Assembly: GCA_020284085.1 (NCBI GenBank)
Contig: JACEVL010000479.1
Location: 1,229,103-1,293,102 of the forward strand
Source of the DNA: Aporrectodea caliginosa
Lineage: Eukaryota > Annelida > Clitellata > Crassiclitellata > Lumbricidae
Length of the DNA stretch: 64,000 bases
Direction: 5' to 3'
The translations under genes were made by a program, and so were the position numbers. Positions within the stretch are counted from its first letter, which is position 1. Every line of letters starts with the position of its first letter. The notes beneath the pieces were generated by a model that was given only the letters and a program-made list of their open reading frames with translations, ran no database searches and was not told the origin of the DNA. Below, piece after piece: positions 1 through 10,244 of the stretch.

Positions 1-1155
1 TGCAACCTCATCCTGGCTCGGTATTTAGAAATACCTTTCGTTTCTATGGCGACCATGTTATCGCCATGGGAATTGAGGATTCCAGCTCTGCCCTCATTTT
101 ATCGCATCCTCGGATGGTATCCAATTGTCGATGGGAAGACATTCACAGGTAGGATAACGAATCTAGTTTCATTTATTTTGGCTGAGACGTCCATATTTGT
201 TCCGGGTCCTCACAATACCACCCTTCTCCAACAGTACGCTCCTGAAATACACTCTTGGAAAGAGCTCATCCGAAAGTCAGAATTGATCCTGACGGATATT
301 GACCACCACATGGGAGTCCCAATGCCAGCCTTTCCCTACCTCGTCACCGTTCCAGGACTATCCGCCCGAACTGCAAAAAGTTTGGACACTAGGTTCGAAA
401 CTCTGTTCAGCGAAAACAAAAATGGGATTATTGTGATGAGTTTTGGTTCGATGGTGCATCACATCCCGACCAACGCCATCCAGAAATTACTAGAAGCCTT
501 CTCTGGTCTCAAACAGACGGTGATTGCTCGTATGGAGCCCCCGAGTGACGGGATCACAGTTCCTAAGAACGTAAAATTATTCTCTTGGCTGCCACAGAAC
601 GATCTTCTTGGTCACGCGAATACCAGACTCTTCATAACACACTGTGGCAACAGTGGCCAACACGAGATGCTCTACCACGGAATTCCATTCGTTGGTCTGC
701 CTCTGTTTTCAGACCAATTCATGAACTGCCATTTAGCCCACGAAAAAGGTTACGGTATCAATCTCAACATTTTCAAATTCACGTCCGAAGAGCTATTTCT
801 CGCCATAGAAGAGGTTTTGAACAACGAAAATTACACGAAGGCGATCAAAAAGGCGTCCGAGATATTCCGAGATGAGCCGATGAATGCTCGTCAAAAGGCG
901 GCTCACTGGATCGAGCACGTAATGAAATATGGTGGAAGCCACCTCCGTTCCAAGGCTCTGGATTTTCCGCTCTATCAGTTCCTGATGTTGGATGTTCTGG
1001 GAGTACTGGTGATTTTGATCTTAACCATTCTCTTGCTTACTAAATATCTGACGGGCCTTGTGCTTTGGAAAATCTGGCACAAGAAACCTGAGCTGATAAG
1101 AAACGGACTTGGACCTCAGAACAAATGTAACTCGCAAAAGTTGAAACTCCGTTAA
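1..1155 (+). CDS. UDP-glycosyltransferase (UGT), 3' part; start lies outside the window
   Basis: The reading frame is open from base 1 and gives 384 residues to the TAA at 1153-1155. The ATG at 46 is internal, because the codons before it (CNLIL...) match the same stretch in the pseudogene copy at about 5995. The product is the C-terminal two thirds of a UGT, an ER-lumenal enzyme that transfers a sugar from a UDP-sugar to small lipophilic acceptors. Visible parts are the WLPQ...FITHCGNSGQHE...SDQ donor-binding signature (FITHCG encoded from base 631), a C-terminal membrane segment (FLMLDVLGVLVILILTILLL), and a basic cytosolic tail ending KLKLR, which fits the KXKXX ER-retrieval pattern. No intron is visible. 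It is very close to the pseudogene downstream; about 70 bases around 784-854 are identical. The family call is secure. The sugar donor and acceptor cannot be inferred. The first third, including the catalytic His, is not in the window. Confidence 0.93.
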   Translation, partial: CNLILARYLEIPFVSMATMLSPWELRIPALPSFYRILGWYPIVDGKTFTGRITNLVSFILAETSIFVPGPHNTTLLQQYAPEIHSWKELIRKSELILTDIDHHMGVPMPAFPYLVTVPGLSARTAKSLDTRFETLFSENKNGIIVMSFGSMVHHIPTNAIQKLLEAFSGLKQTVIARMEPPSDGITVPKNVKLFSWLPQNDLLGHANTRLFITHCGNSGQHEMLYHGIPFVGLPLFSDQFMNCHLAHEKGYGINLNIFKFTSEELFLAIEEVLNNENYTKAIKKASEIFRDEPMNARQKAAHWIEHVMKYGGSHLRSKALDFPLYQFLMLDVLGVLVILILTILLLTKYLTGLVLWKIWHKKPELIRNGLGPQNKCNSQKLKLR

Positions 1156-1604
1156 TGGAAACGTTCTTGATGGTTAAAATGCATCTAAATGATTCATGGT
1201 ATTTATCTTTACCGCGGAATGCTTTCGATGCTGTATTCCGATTATTACCTTTTCTTAGTTTTATTTACCTGAGGTAGCATAGTTTTGTGTTTGTTGTTAT
1301 TTCCTAACGGAATATTTTTTAGCTCAATTTAGACGTTTGTAGGGCTCGGAGATGAAGACATTTGAAGCAATATCTCTAATTGATGTCAAGCATCAATTCC
1401 AGGAGCAGAACTCCTAATTTATAAGTTTAAAACGAAATAATTTTAAATATATCATAGTATTTAGTTGTGAGGTCCTTCTCACTTTATTTCTCGTGGTTGT
1501 AAACAAAATCTCTAATCATTCAACAGATGGCACCAAGATTTCTATGTCCCACTTCAAGTTAACTCTACTACGAGGACCGCTTCTTACATCCCACGATCCA
1601 GATA

Positions 1605-1610
1605 AATAAA
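1605..1610 (+). terminator. candidate poly(A) signal of the first UGT
   Basis: AATAAA lies 450 bases after the stop codon of the UGT ending at 1155. It is the first canonical signal after that stop. The long 3' UTR this implies is an inference. Confidence 0.35.
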
Positions 1611-1997
1611 TAATGGTACTACTATGTAACTTAATACAGTTATTAGCTTATAACTATAAGTAAGGTTACCTATTTTAGAGAGGAAAGATTTTAGTTAAAC
1701 TGGTCACTCCGGTCCAAACTTTTCTATATTCAGTTTTATTCACACATAATTATATAAATACCTGAACAAAGTGGGAAATCAGAGGGGGAATGAAACAATT
1801 CGACCTGCGCTGGTCATAGTCAGTTTAACACTAAACAATCTTTTATAGGGCCTACTTATAGGTAAGCATTCCAATCATGGAGAACAGGTCTAACAACATA
1901 TAATATTATCTTAATAAGCTTTGGGTTCATCAACAGGGGATCAAACATTAACTAGTGTAACAACATAATTATTACGCCAATAAAAGTTCCTTAATTT

Positions 1998-2080
1998 CCT
2001 TTAGCTAGCCCTGCGGCTGCCATGGGTATAAAATGCTAGCGACTTCATTTGCCATTGCCTCGGCATATGAGGGTGGTGAC

Positions 2081-2167
<87 letters not shown>

Positions 2168-2415
2168 CGCTCGCTGTTTCATCCTCCCACCGTATATATA
2201 GTGTACGGTCAGTGTAGCCTACACGAAGACCCACTCATTTTAGCTGAGTTACCTAAGGGGTACAGGTGGAGCAGAAGTCTCGAAACAAATTTCTGCCTTG
2301 GCGAATTTTTCAACTCCCGTCCAGTACTCTCATCACTGGACTATGTATGTATGTATATGGCCATTTATATAGCGCCTTACAAGAAACTCAAGAAGGCGCT
2401 ATCGTTCCCCTTTAC
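1998..2415 (-). repeat. tRNA-SINE-like repeat (family C) interrupted by a (TC)n array
   Basis: The stretch shares ordered blocks with 11340-11610 and, in reverse orientation, with 17700-17860: the block near TAGCGACTTCATT, the CCTCGGCATATG block, and the GTGTACGGTCAGTGT block. A pure TC dinucleotide array (2085-2164) has expanded in its middle. The right end runs into ATTTATATAGCGCC, the reverse complement of the tail shared by many SINEs in this window. Confidence 0.55.
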
Positions 2416-3268
2416 TTTATCTTAATAAGTTTTTGGTTAATGTCGTTTTTGGGTCGACTTTGGCTGCCATCTGTCGAATGGTGAATCGCGAACTTTTAGC
2501 CAAAGAACTCATCAGCACCATGTTATGACAAACTGTAAATTTATGTACAATTAATAATAAATTAAAGCTGATCGGTCTATGAAAGAAATGAAGCTACATT
2601 GTATTCCTTCTTTTTAAAGAGATTATTTTCTTTTCATCTTTCCGCTCTCACCTTTTATCGAAACATCTCGATTCTCAGGCTTGTATGCTTGCCGTTGTAG
2701 CTTATCAGTTACTTTCTTTATTGTAGTTCTTTAACTGCCCCTCTGGTGACCAGGTTTATTCGTGTGGGTACACAAGTCCCCTGGTGCCGAAATTAATTGA
2801 TATTTGCTAACAGAACCGCGCTTATATGTCTATTCCACATGATGATTTATCTCACAGTCTGTCATTGTCACCAGTCTGTGGGTTTGTCTGTTTGGCGTCT
2901 GCGTATACGTATCCATATATAAGTGTTTAACACGCGAAGCTGATTTAATAATAGGTTGCATTGTCCTGCAGAAGCATGACGGCAGAAAGTTTGTTTACGC
3001 AAAGACTCATGGCATCTTGGCGTAGCAGCTGATCTGGATAGTTTATGTCGCTTGCTCAAGTCTTGAACGTATGTACTTAGAACAATGACAAACGTGAACG
3101 GGCTCACTCGGTTATGTCACTCCGTTCACAGCTTAAGACTTATCTTTTTTAAAGTTACTTATCCACCATAATTATGCTTCTCAATCTTAGTGTCCTGGTT
3201 TTCTTTTGTCGATTTGGCTAACGGCGTAGCTAACGTGGAAAGCCATCGTCTAGTTACTCTAGTACCTT
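2416..3268. other. intergenic, nothing recognised
   Basis: Unique-looking AT-rich DNA with no coding signature, splice pattern or repeat family that I can identify. Confidence 0.5.
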
Positions 3269-4167
3269 CAGTGTTGTATCAATTACATTGCAAATGTAAT
3301 TCAATTATAATTGCAATTACATGCTTGTAAATGTAATTGAATTACAATTACAATTACTTGATTGTGAAAGTAATTGAATTACAATTACATTTTGATTGTA
3401 ATTCAATTACCAATTACTTTTCAATTTTTCCTTTCAAATTGGCAAATGATTTTAAAAAGTTTCAATAATTTTTTAATTACCTACTCTTATTTTAAAACTA
3501 AAACTTCCAATGGGCCAATGGCCTGTAAATTGTAATATATACGTTCAATTGTATTATAAGTTTGTCAGGTATCCAAAATACGATTTACAATTATCATCTA
3601 TTAAAACAAGTTAGAGTTTATTTGATTTTTAGGAGTAGAAGTTTTCAAAATGATAGTTTGTTAGAGAACTTGATTGCGCCTGGGTGAGTGAGTCAATTCG
3701 TCCAGCAGTGCTAAAGAGACGCTCAACTGGAGCTGAAAATGGAAGCTCTGTTTTCTGTAGGCAGCCGTAGTAAACTAGCTAAGAATGAGTGCATGACTGC
3801 ATGGATAGTCTGATAATGATGGCCAGCCCTTGCCCTTGGGGTCTATTAAAGTGTGCTGTAACTTGTAAGAGAGGTATAAGTATAGAATAATGTTGACAAT
3901 TATGTTGCCACGCAAACATTATGTAAAGCAGTTTATTCAATTAAACGGGTGGCCCAGGTCAACCCGGCAAGCTCGCGTCTTTGCTGACTTTATGAAAGTA
4001 ATTTGTAATTGACACTTCATTCAATTACAAATTACATGCACAATTGTAATTGAAATAAAATTACAATTACTGGACTTAAAATGTAATTCAATTACAATTA
4101 CAATTACATAGATTGTAATTCAATTACGTAATTCAATTACATGTATTTCAATTACTGAACAACACTG
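3269..4167 (-). mobile_element. hAT-type DNA transposon relic with palindromic subterminal repeats
   Basis: The 899-bp unit begins CAGTGTTGT and ends with its reverse complement ACAACACTG. Each end carries a dense cluster of the palindrome-like motif GTAATTGAATTAC and close variants (about 3283-3420 and 3995-4157), the usual layout of transposase-binding subterminal repeats. The interior encodes, on the minus strand, the C-terminal end of a hAT transposase. The flanks AGTACCTT and AGTAGGCC agree only in their first four bases, so the 8-bp target duplication is decayed. It sits between the first UGT and the pseudogene. Confidence 0.75.
3629..3780 (-). pseudogene. hAT transposase C-terminal dimerisation region, remnant
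   Basis: Reading the minus strand toward a stop at 3629-3631 gives a frame that contains SAPVERLFSTAGRI, the hallmark of the hAT C-terminal dimerisation domain, followed by a short tail ending HFENFYS. An in-frame TAG lies about 35 nt upstream of the conserved part, and no longer transposase frame is present. Only the last exon-sized piece survives, so the element is non-autonomous. The family assignment rests on the VERLFS motif plus the hAT-like ends. Confidence 0.75.
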
Positions 4168-5036
4168 AGTAGGCCTACCTTGTGCACTAGACAGTGACCC
4201 AAATGAACTTGCAAATCAAGAGTAATAGCTCAAACAGTCGAAACAGTAGCCTAGAAACTGAAAATTATTGTTTCGAACGCCAAGTTTGGTAATTTTTCTA
4301 TGAGGTATATTAATATTCAGTGTGTTCTCGATTGTCTCTAGAAATATGTAGTACTCAGCGGGGGAAATTTGTGACCTAAAAATTAATAACCTAGGTAGGC
4401 ATAGAAAGCGCTTATTATGAGGCACGAAAAGACGCAATGTTAAGTTTCTGTATAGCAACACCAAAACGATCTAGTGTGGATCAAGCAACCTGCAAATACA
4501 TAAAAATAGTAAGAGGACGCATTGCATGTTTTCTATGGTCTTCCAAATAGATATTTTACGTAGCGTATTTTCTGACTTTATGCCCTGCTATGCAGCAGCG
4601 TAATGAGCAAATCCGTTCGAAGGAAATATCTAAAGCTGTAGACAATGGAGATTCGCAAATGCCAAATGCCTTACAAAGCTATCGAGTCATTGTTTGAATG
4701 CACACGTCAGCCTACACTTGTCAGCTTTCAACAGCAGAAGAATGCACATAGTATAAGTAGGCTTATTTGCAAGAATGATCTTTGTCCGCTTATAGTTAGA
4801 TTATAAATTCAACTAAGTAGGCTATATTTCCATTCAGCTAGACGTTTGATTTCATAAGATGCAATGATTTATAATTTTCTGACCACAGCAAGTCAAATCG
4901 GAAAGGGCAGTTAGTGCTCCCAGCGACCTTTGACTCATGCTTTGATCATCCGGACAACTGTTATAGTAGTTTTCAGAAATAGCTAAAATTAGGCAACATT
5001 GTAACTATATTGAAGAAAACAGCAGCATCGAATAGA
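4168..5036. other. intergenic, nothing recognised
   Basis: No reading frame with coding character and no recognised repeat between the hAT relic and the SINE-head fragment at 5037. Confidence 0.5.
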
Positions 5037-5085
5037 TAGCTAAATGGTGACATTCTTGCTTGAAGAACAATTGATTTGTGATTAG
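5037..5085 (+). repeat. SINE head fragment
   Basis: The stretch AAATGGTGACATTCTTGCTT followed by GAAGAACAA matches the head of the longer SINE at 31335 (AAATGGTAACACTCTTGCTT, GAAGAACAAA). Only the A-box half is present. Confidence 0.5.
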
Positions 5086-5109
5086 AGGCATTTTAGATAC
5101 ATAAAAAGA

Positions 5110-5285
5110 CGATGATAATGACGACGACGACGATGATAATAATAATGATGATGATTATGATGATGACGGCGACGACGGCAATGATGAGGATGATGATGAT
5201 TATGATGACGACGACGACGACGAAGAGGACGACGACGACGATGATTATGATAACGATGATGATGATTATGATGATGATAACGAGT
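5110..5285. repeat. (GAT/GAC)n trinucleotide array
   Basis: An imperfect trinucleotide array with some GAC and AAT units. It creates spurious Met/Thr, Ile/Val and His/Arg frames on both strands. Confidence 0.9.
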
Positions 5286-5553
5286 ACGACAAAGCCGATG
5301 TTTTGCAATTGGCATCAAAGATCACGTGATGCTTGTAATAGGCCTCCTTCGTGCGATTGAAGGATGTCTGGTGTCTGACTTAATCCAGATGTCAAACAAT
5401 GCTTTGACCAAAGACAAAGGAAGTTCTAAAAGGACAAGAAAATTCAACGTGTGCATAAACACTCAAAGAAAAGCTGTTGCGCGACTTAGGAGGCAGTTGC
5501 TTTCTGCTTCGTGTAAGGAATCAACAGCTGAATGTGTTGCAGTATAGTTAGCA

Positions 5554-7149
5554 ATGGAGTTCCTTGTCATCTCCGTAATCGTCTGCATGAGTTTATTCGG
5601 ATCCCATGGAGTTGTTGGGTCGAAGATCATTATGTCCGGGCCACACATCCCAAGCCACGTCACTGTGCACTCAGCAGTGGCATCAGAATTGATCAACAGA
5701 GGCCATGAAGTCTACATGGCCATAGGGTCGCGTATCAGCAACCCGGAAAAGCTGGAGAGACTCGGTATAAAGATTCTATACTACCACATACCAGAAGACG
5801 TTATGTTATGACTGATCGAGGATTTCGACAAGACCTTTGCGGATCGCGCTTTCAATCGGGGCTTTCCTGGATACCTAGCATCCGCTATGGTCACACGTGA
5901 TTGTTCGTTGATGATGGAAGATGAATCATTCAAGCGCAAAGCCAAGGAACTAAGATTTGATATGGCGTTTATCGAACCGTTCATCTACGCTCCCTGCAAC
6001 CTCATCCTAGGTCGGTATTTAGAGATACCTTTCGTTTCCATGGCGACCATGTTGCTGCCTTGGGAACTAAGGATACCTGCCATGCCTTCATTCTATCGTA
6101 TCCTCGGATGGTATCAAATTGTGGATGAGACGACTTTTATAGGCAGAATTTGGAATTTATGAACTTATATTTTTTCCGAGACGTCCATATTAGTTCCTGG
6201 GCCTCGGAACACTACCCTTCTCCAGCTGTACGCTCCGGAGATACATTCGTGGAAGGAGTTCATCCGAAAGTCAGAATTGATCCGGACGGATATCGACCAC
6301 CATATGGAATCGCCACTGCCAGCCTTTCCCTACCTCATCACGGTACCTGGACTATCCGCCCGACCGGCATATTGTTTAGAACCGGCGATGGAGTCTGTTC
6401 AAGGAAAACAAAAATGGGATTATTGTGATGAGCCTAGGTTCGATGGTGCATCATATCCCGAGCAACACGATCCAGAAATTTCTCGACGCTTTCTCACGCC
6501 TGAAACAGACTGTGATTGCTCGTATGGAGCCCCCGACTGACGGGATCACCATTCCTGAGAACGTAAAACTATTCTCCTGGCTGCCACAGAACGATCTTCT
6601 TGGTGAAGCGAATACCAGACTCTTCATAACACACTGTGGCAACAGTGGTCAGCACGAAATGCTCTACCACGGAATTCCCTTCATCGGCATTCCCATGTTT
6701 GGCGACCAAGATATGAATTGTCACTAAGCTTACGAAAAAGGATACGGTATCAAGCTGAACACTTTCACCTTCACATCCGAAGAGCTATTTCTCGCCATAG
6801 AAGAGGTTTTGAACAACGAAAATTACACGAAGGCGATCAAAAAGGCTTCCGAGATATTCCGAGATGAGCCGATGACTGCTCGTCAAAAGGCGGCCCACTG
6901 GATAGAACATGTAATGAAATATGGCGGAAGTCACTTGCGTTCCAAGTCTCTGGATTTGCCACTCTATCAGTTCCTTATGCTGGATGTCCTGGGAGTGCTG
7001 GTGATTGTGGGCTTAGCCATACTCCTGATTACTAAATATCTGACGGGTCTTATGCGTCGGAAAATCTGAAAATCAAGAAACCCGAGCTGACCAGAAACGG
7101 AGTTGCACATGGGGACCAAAACGAATCGGTAAAATTGAAATTAGGTTAA
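5554..7149 (+). pseudogene. UDP-glycosyltransferase pseudogene, intronless
   Basis: A full-length UGT copy, from an ATG with signal peptide (MEFLVISVIVCMSLFG...) through IPSH and GHEVYMAIGSR, the FITHCGNSGQHE signature and the C-terminal membrane segment. It is broken by in-frame stops at 5809-5811 (TGA), 6160-6162 (TGA, NL*TYIF against NLVSFIL in the first UGT) and 6725-6727 (TAA in place of a Leu codon). A 2-base deletion near 6385-6405 shifts the frame. A 1-base insertion with TGA at 7067-7069 cuts off the tail; in the shifted frame the tail would end KLKLG at 7147-7149, so the ancestor also had a KXKXX signal. It lies in tandem with, and is most similar to, the UGT at 1-1155. It keeps a start codon and has no poly(A) tail, which suggests DNA-level tandem duplication rather than retroposition. 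Assembly error is possible, but five separate lesions make it unlikely. Confidence 0.93.
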
Positions 7150-7911
7150 CAGAAACATACTTTATTTTCAACATAAGACAATACTGAGACAGACTTACTA
7201 GTAAATTGTGTTTATTCTATCTACGCCATCTGAAGGGTACAGGTAAAAGGGTAAGAAAACAGTCTGCACCTGCCGTGACATATTTCTCGGTGTTTATTTT
7301 ATGATCATTGTTCCTGACTTCTCTGCTGACGACCTGTTTGCTGTAGCCGAGGAGGGGATAAATAAGGCAAACAAACTATAGGTCAAACATCTCAAAGGCT
7401 TCGGAAAGGTTTGTCAGAGAATAGCCGTACCGTACTTTGGATCCGGCGCGTGGTAGAAGTCACCTTACCTTCGTCTACCATTATCAGCCTTTTCGCCATT
7501 TTCTCATATTAAACCTTGTAACTGCATTGGTCGGTCCTGCTTTCGCTGTGTTGAGCTCTGCAAGCTTCTGGTCAGGGTACTTCTACGTCAGACGTGTATC
7601 GCAAGTTAGTGCGTAGACCTTCGATTATATTGCCGAAGACTCAGAAAACACGTGTGGCAAATTGCAACTCGAATGAAGCAATTACATAGTACATACCTCG
7701 AGATGCATGCAAACGGCCACAAAAAACCTTGCAATTTTTGCCTTGGAAATTAGAATGCAACAGATGTTTCTTAATTACGCAACGTATAGATTCAACATTT
7801 CTTTCTGCGAAAAAACAATTTTGAACATCGTTCGGAGCAGTGACAGCCAAAGTGTCTACACGGTATTATCTGGCTCACTGCAGCGTATCTTAGCAAATAC
7901 GAATAACTGCG
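7150..7911. other. intergenic spacer between UGT pseudogene and UGT gene
   Basis: No gene or recognised repeat. The promoter of the downstream UGT presumably lies at its right end. Confidence 0.5.
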
Positions 7912-7920
7912 TATAATATA
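7912..7920 (+). promoter_or_regulatory. possible TATA element of the intact UGT
   Basis: TATAATATA lies about 120 bases before the ATG at 8042. It is AT-rich and in a plausible position, but the local base composition makes chance occurrence likely. Confidence 0.25.
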
Positions 7921-8041
7921 GAGCTAATTTTATTGACAATAGACAAATAAGCTAGATAGATATAGTTTACTCTCAGTAACACGACTATACTAAATTTAAA
8001 TTAGATCTTTTAGAAGAGGTCTTCAAGTGACGCAATTAAAG

Positions 8042-9595
8042 ATGAAACTGTGTCTTTGTATGGCGTATCTTCTTCTGACAATTTTATGCCTCCGAACAGT
8101 CGACGGTGCGAAAGTTCTTATGACTTCGTCTCAGATGCCAAGTCATATCTTTCAGCAACTGAAGTTGGGTTCGGAGCTGGTGCGCAGAGGACACGAGGTC
8201 TATATGGCAATCGGATCGCGCTATCCCGACCCGGAGACCATCGAAGAACTGGGCATCAAACCGGAATTCTACCACGTACCAGATGACGTCATTTACGGAG
8301 TCTCAAGAGAATTCGATAAGTATTTAGTGGAGAACACATTTAACGACAAGAATACGTTACTTGTCCAGGAATTGTCAACGATGGTCAATAGGGACTGTAC
8401 ATACATGATGACCGATAAGCTATTCCTAAGTAATGTAAGAAATCTCAGCTTTGATATTGCTATAGTCGAACCGTTTCTTCTGTCTCAGTGCACTCTCCTT
8501 TTGCCGCACTATCTAGGAATACCTTTCGTTTCACTGTCTTCCTGTCATCGACCGTGGCAGACGAGGATTCCAGCGCTGCCTTCGTTTCACTTCTTGATCA
8601 ATCCACTCAAGGTCTTCGACGAATCGTCAGTTCTGGGAAGAATGGAAAACTTGTTAGCGTACGTCATTACCGAACTTTCGATTTTCTTTCCGGGGGCTCG
8701 CAACACAACTTTACTCGAACGTTTCGCACCAGAGCTCAACTCTTGGACTGACCTAGTACGGCAATCGCAATTGTACTTTCTAAATGCTGACCATCACATA
8801 AGAAGCGCATTGCCGACTTTTCCAAATGTCGTTTCAATCGCCGGAATTACTTGCAGACCATCGAAAACGCTAGATCAAGGTTTGGAGATGATAATGAGTA
8901 ATGGCGACACAATAGTCCTGAGTTTTGGTTCCATGGCATTTGACGTTCCAAAACATGTGATCGTGAAGTTCATGCAAGCTTTCTCAAGGCTGAACGAAAC
9001 CGTTGTGGCAAGACTACCTCAGCTGGAAGGTGTCGAAGTTCCGAAGAACGTGAAACTGATGTCTTGGCTACCACAGAACGACTTGCTTGGCCATCCAAAT
9101 ACCAAACTCTTCATCACTCACTGTGGTATCAGCGGTCTCCACGAAGCACTTTATCACGGCGTTCCTATAATCGGATTTCCTCTCTTCGGTGATCAACACA
9201 TGAACTGCCTTAGTGCCTCCAGAAAAGACTTCGGACTGATACTAAATATTCATAGTTTCACATCCGACGATCTTTATGCAACCATCATCAAAGTGATTAA
9301 CAATTCAACATATAAGCAGACCATGAAAAGAGCATCGAGAATGTTTCGAGATCAACAAACGTCGCCGCAAGAACGAGCCGTTTACTGGATACAGCACGTG
9401 ATCAAATATGGCGGAAGACATCTCCGTTCGCCTACCATGGACATGCCCCTTCACAAGTTTCTGATGCTCGATGTTCTGGCCGTGTTGTTCATTTCGATGT
9501 ATTGTTTGTCTCTCCTGGCAAAGAATATTATCACGAAGTTATACAAACGATTAATACGTTCCGACAAACAGGCGGTAAAGTTCAAACTGAATTAG
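8042..9595 (+). CDS. UDP-glycosyltransferase (UGT), complete single-exon gene
   Basis: A 517-aa UGT, the usual family length, in one uninterrupted exon. The start is the ATG at 8042; the frame extends upstream to 8027, but the codon there is GTG. Residues 1-22 form a signal peptide (MKLCLCMAYLLLTILC...). The PSH motif places the expected catalytic His at residue 35, as in vertebrate UGTs. The acceptor-binding N-terminal half is followed by the UDP-sugar-binding half with WLPQNDLLG (W342), FITHCGISGLHEAL (357-370) and GDQ (D384-Q385). A membrane span starts near residue 473, and the short basic tail ends KFKLN, a KXKXX ER-retrieval signal. The enzyme should sit in the ER membrane facing the lumen and glycosylate small lipophilic compounds. 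It is the divergent third member of the tandem array. The acceptor and sugar are unknown. No AATAAA is obvious in the first 300 bases after the stop. Confidence 0.96.
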   Translation: MKLCLCMAYLLLTILCLRTVDGAKVLMTSSQMPSHIFQQLKLGSELVRRGHEVYMAIGSRYPDPETIEELGIKPEFYHVPDDVIYGVSREFDKYLVENTFNDKNTLLVQELSTMVNRDCTYMMTDKLFLSNVRNLSFDIAIVEPFLLSQCTLLLPHYLGIPFVSLSSCHRPWQTRIPALPSFHFLINPLKVFDESSVLGRMENLLAYVITELSIFFPGARNTTLLERFAPELNSWTDLVRQSQLYFLNADHHIRSALPTFPNVVSIAGITCRPSKTLDQGLEMIMSNGDTIVLSFGSMAFDVPKHVIVKFMQAFSRLNETVVARLPQLEGVEVPKNVKLMSWLPQNDLLGHPNTKLFITHCGISGLHEALYHGVPIIGFPLFGDQHMNCLSASRKDFGLILNIHSFTSDDLYATIIKVINNSTYKQTMKRASRMFRDQQTSPQERAVYWIQHVIKYGGRHLRSPTMDMPLHKFLMLDVLAVLFISMYCLSLLAKNIITKLYKRLIRSDKQAVKFKLN

Positions 9596-9854
9596 ATATA
9601 TAGCTACTTATGTATACATTTCGCCGCATTTAAAACTAAATAACACTTATGATTAGGCCTATATTACATGTGCGCACTGATAGTGGACACTGTGCCAAAA
9701 ACGCAAACATCTTTGTTCCTTTTTAGATTTGTATACTAGCAATGCGTGAGTGTATCAGACCTCCTTTGTTCGTCTAAAAAGATAATTGCCGATTGGCATA
9801 AATTAATTGCATTTAAGATACGCTCACAGTTTTCTCGACTTTGACGAATCTTGG

Positions 9855-9936
9855 CTTAGCCGGGGTTGGGTCGGGAGCTCTCCTGAGTAAATGGTCTTGA
9901 AGGGATGCTATATAAAACCTCCTAATGAATGAATGA
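9855..9936 (+). repeat. SINE 3' end
   Basis: The run AGCCGGGGTTGGGTCGGGAG, then CTGAGTAAATGGTCTTGAAG, GGATGCTATATAAAACCTCC and a (TGAA)n tail, matches 60027-60094 almost base for base. Only the 3' body and tail are present. Confidence 0.75.
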
Positions 9937-10049
9937 CTAGCGCTTAAGAATCACATTTGAGCCAATAGTACGTGCTCGTGGCGCCTTGTTTGTCTAAAAC
10001 GAAAGTAAATAGGCTTGCTCTACGTATATGAAACTCAAGGTTTCACTGT

Positions 10050-10244
10050 ATTTTGTTCAGTGGCGACGCCAGGGGGGGCTAGGGGGTGCTTAGCCCCCTA
10101 ACTGCGGTTCAGCCCCCAAATGAAAGGTTTTAAGCCAAAAAAAAAGAAAAAAAAGGTCGTCGCATCCCAATGGGAATAACTTACCATGGCTTTTTGAGCT
10201 TTAGCCCCCAAACCTGAAATCCTGGCGCCGCCACTGATTTTATT
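10050..10244. mobile_element. hAT-type MITE with target-site duplication
   Basis: The 179-bp element (10058-10236) has 16-bp terminal inverted repeats, CAGTGGCGACGCCAGG at the left and CAGTGGCGGCGCCAGG read inward from the right. It is flanked by 8-bp direct repeats ATTTTGTT (10050-10057) and ATTTTATT (10237-10244), which differ at one base. CAGTG ends plus an 8-bp duplication fit the hAT superfamily. The interior is C/G-rich (runs of AGCCCCC) and non-coding. Confidence 0.9.

Noticed and set aside
585..875. 96-codon plus frame inside the first UGT
   Set aside because: Shadow frame of the UGT coding sequence.
8027..8041. Upstream extension of the intact UGT to 8027
   Set aside because: The codon at 8027 is GTG. 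The first ATG in frame is 8042 and begins a normal signal peptide.
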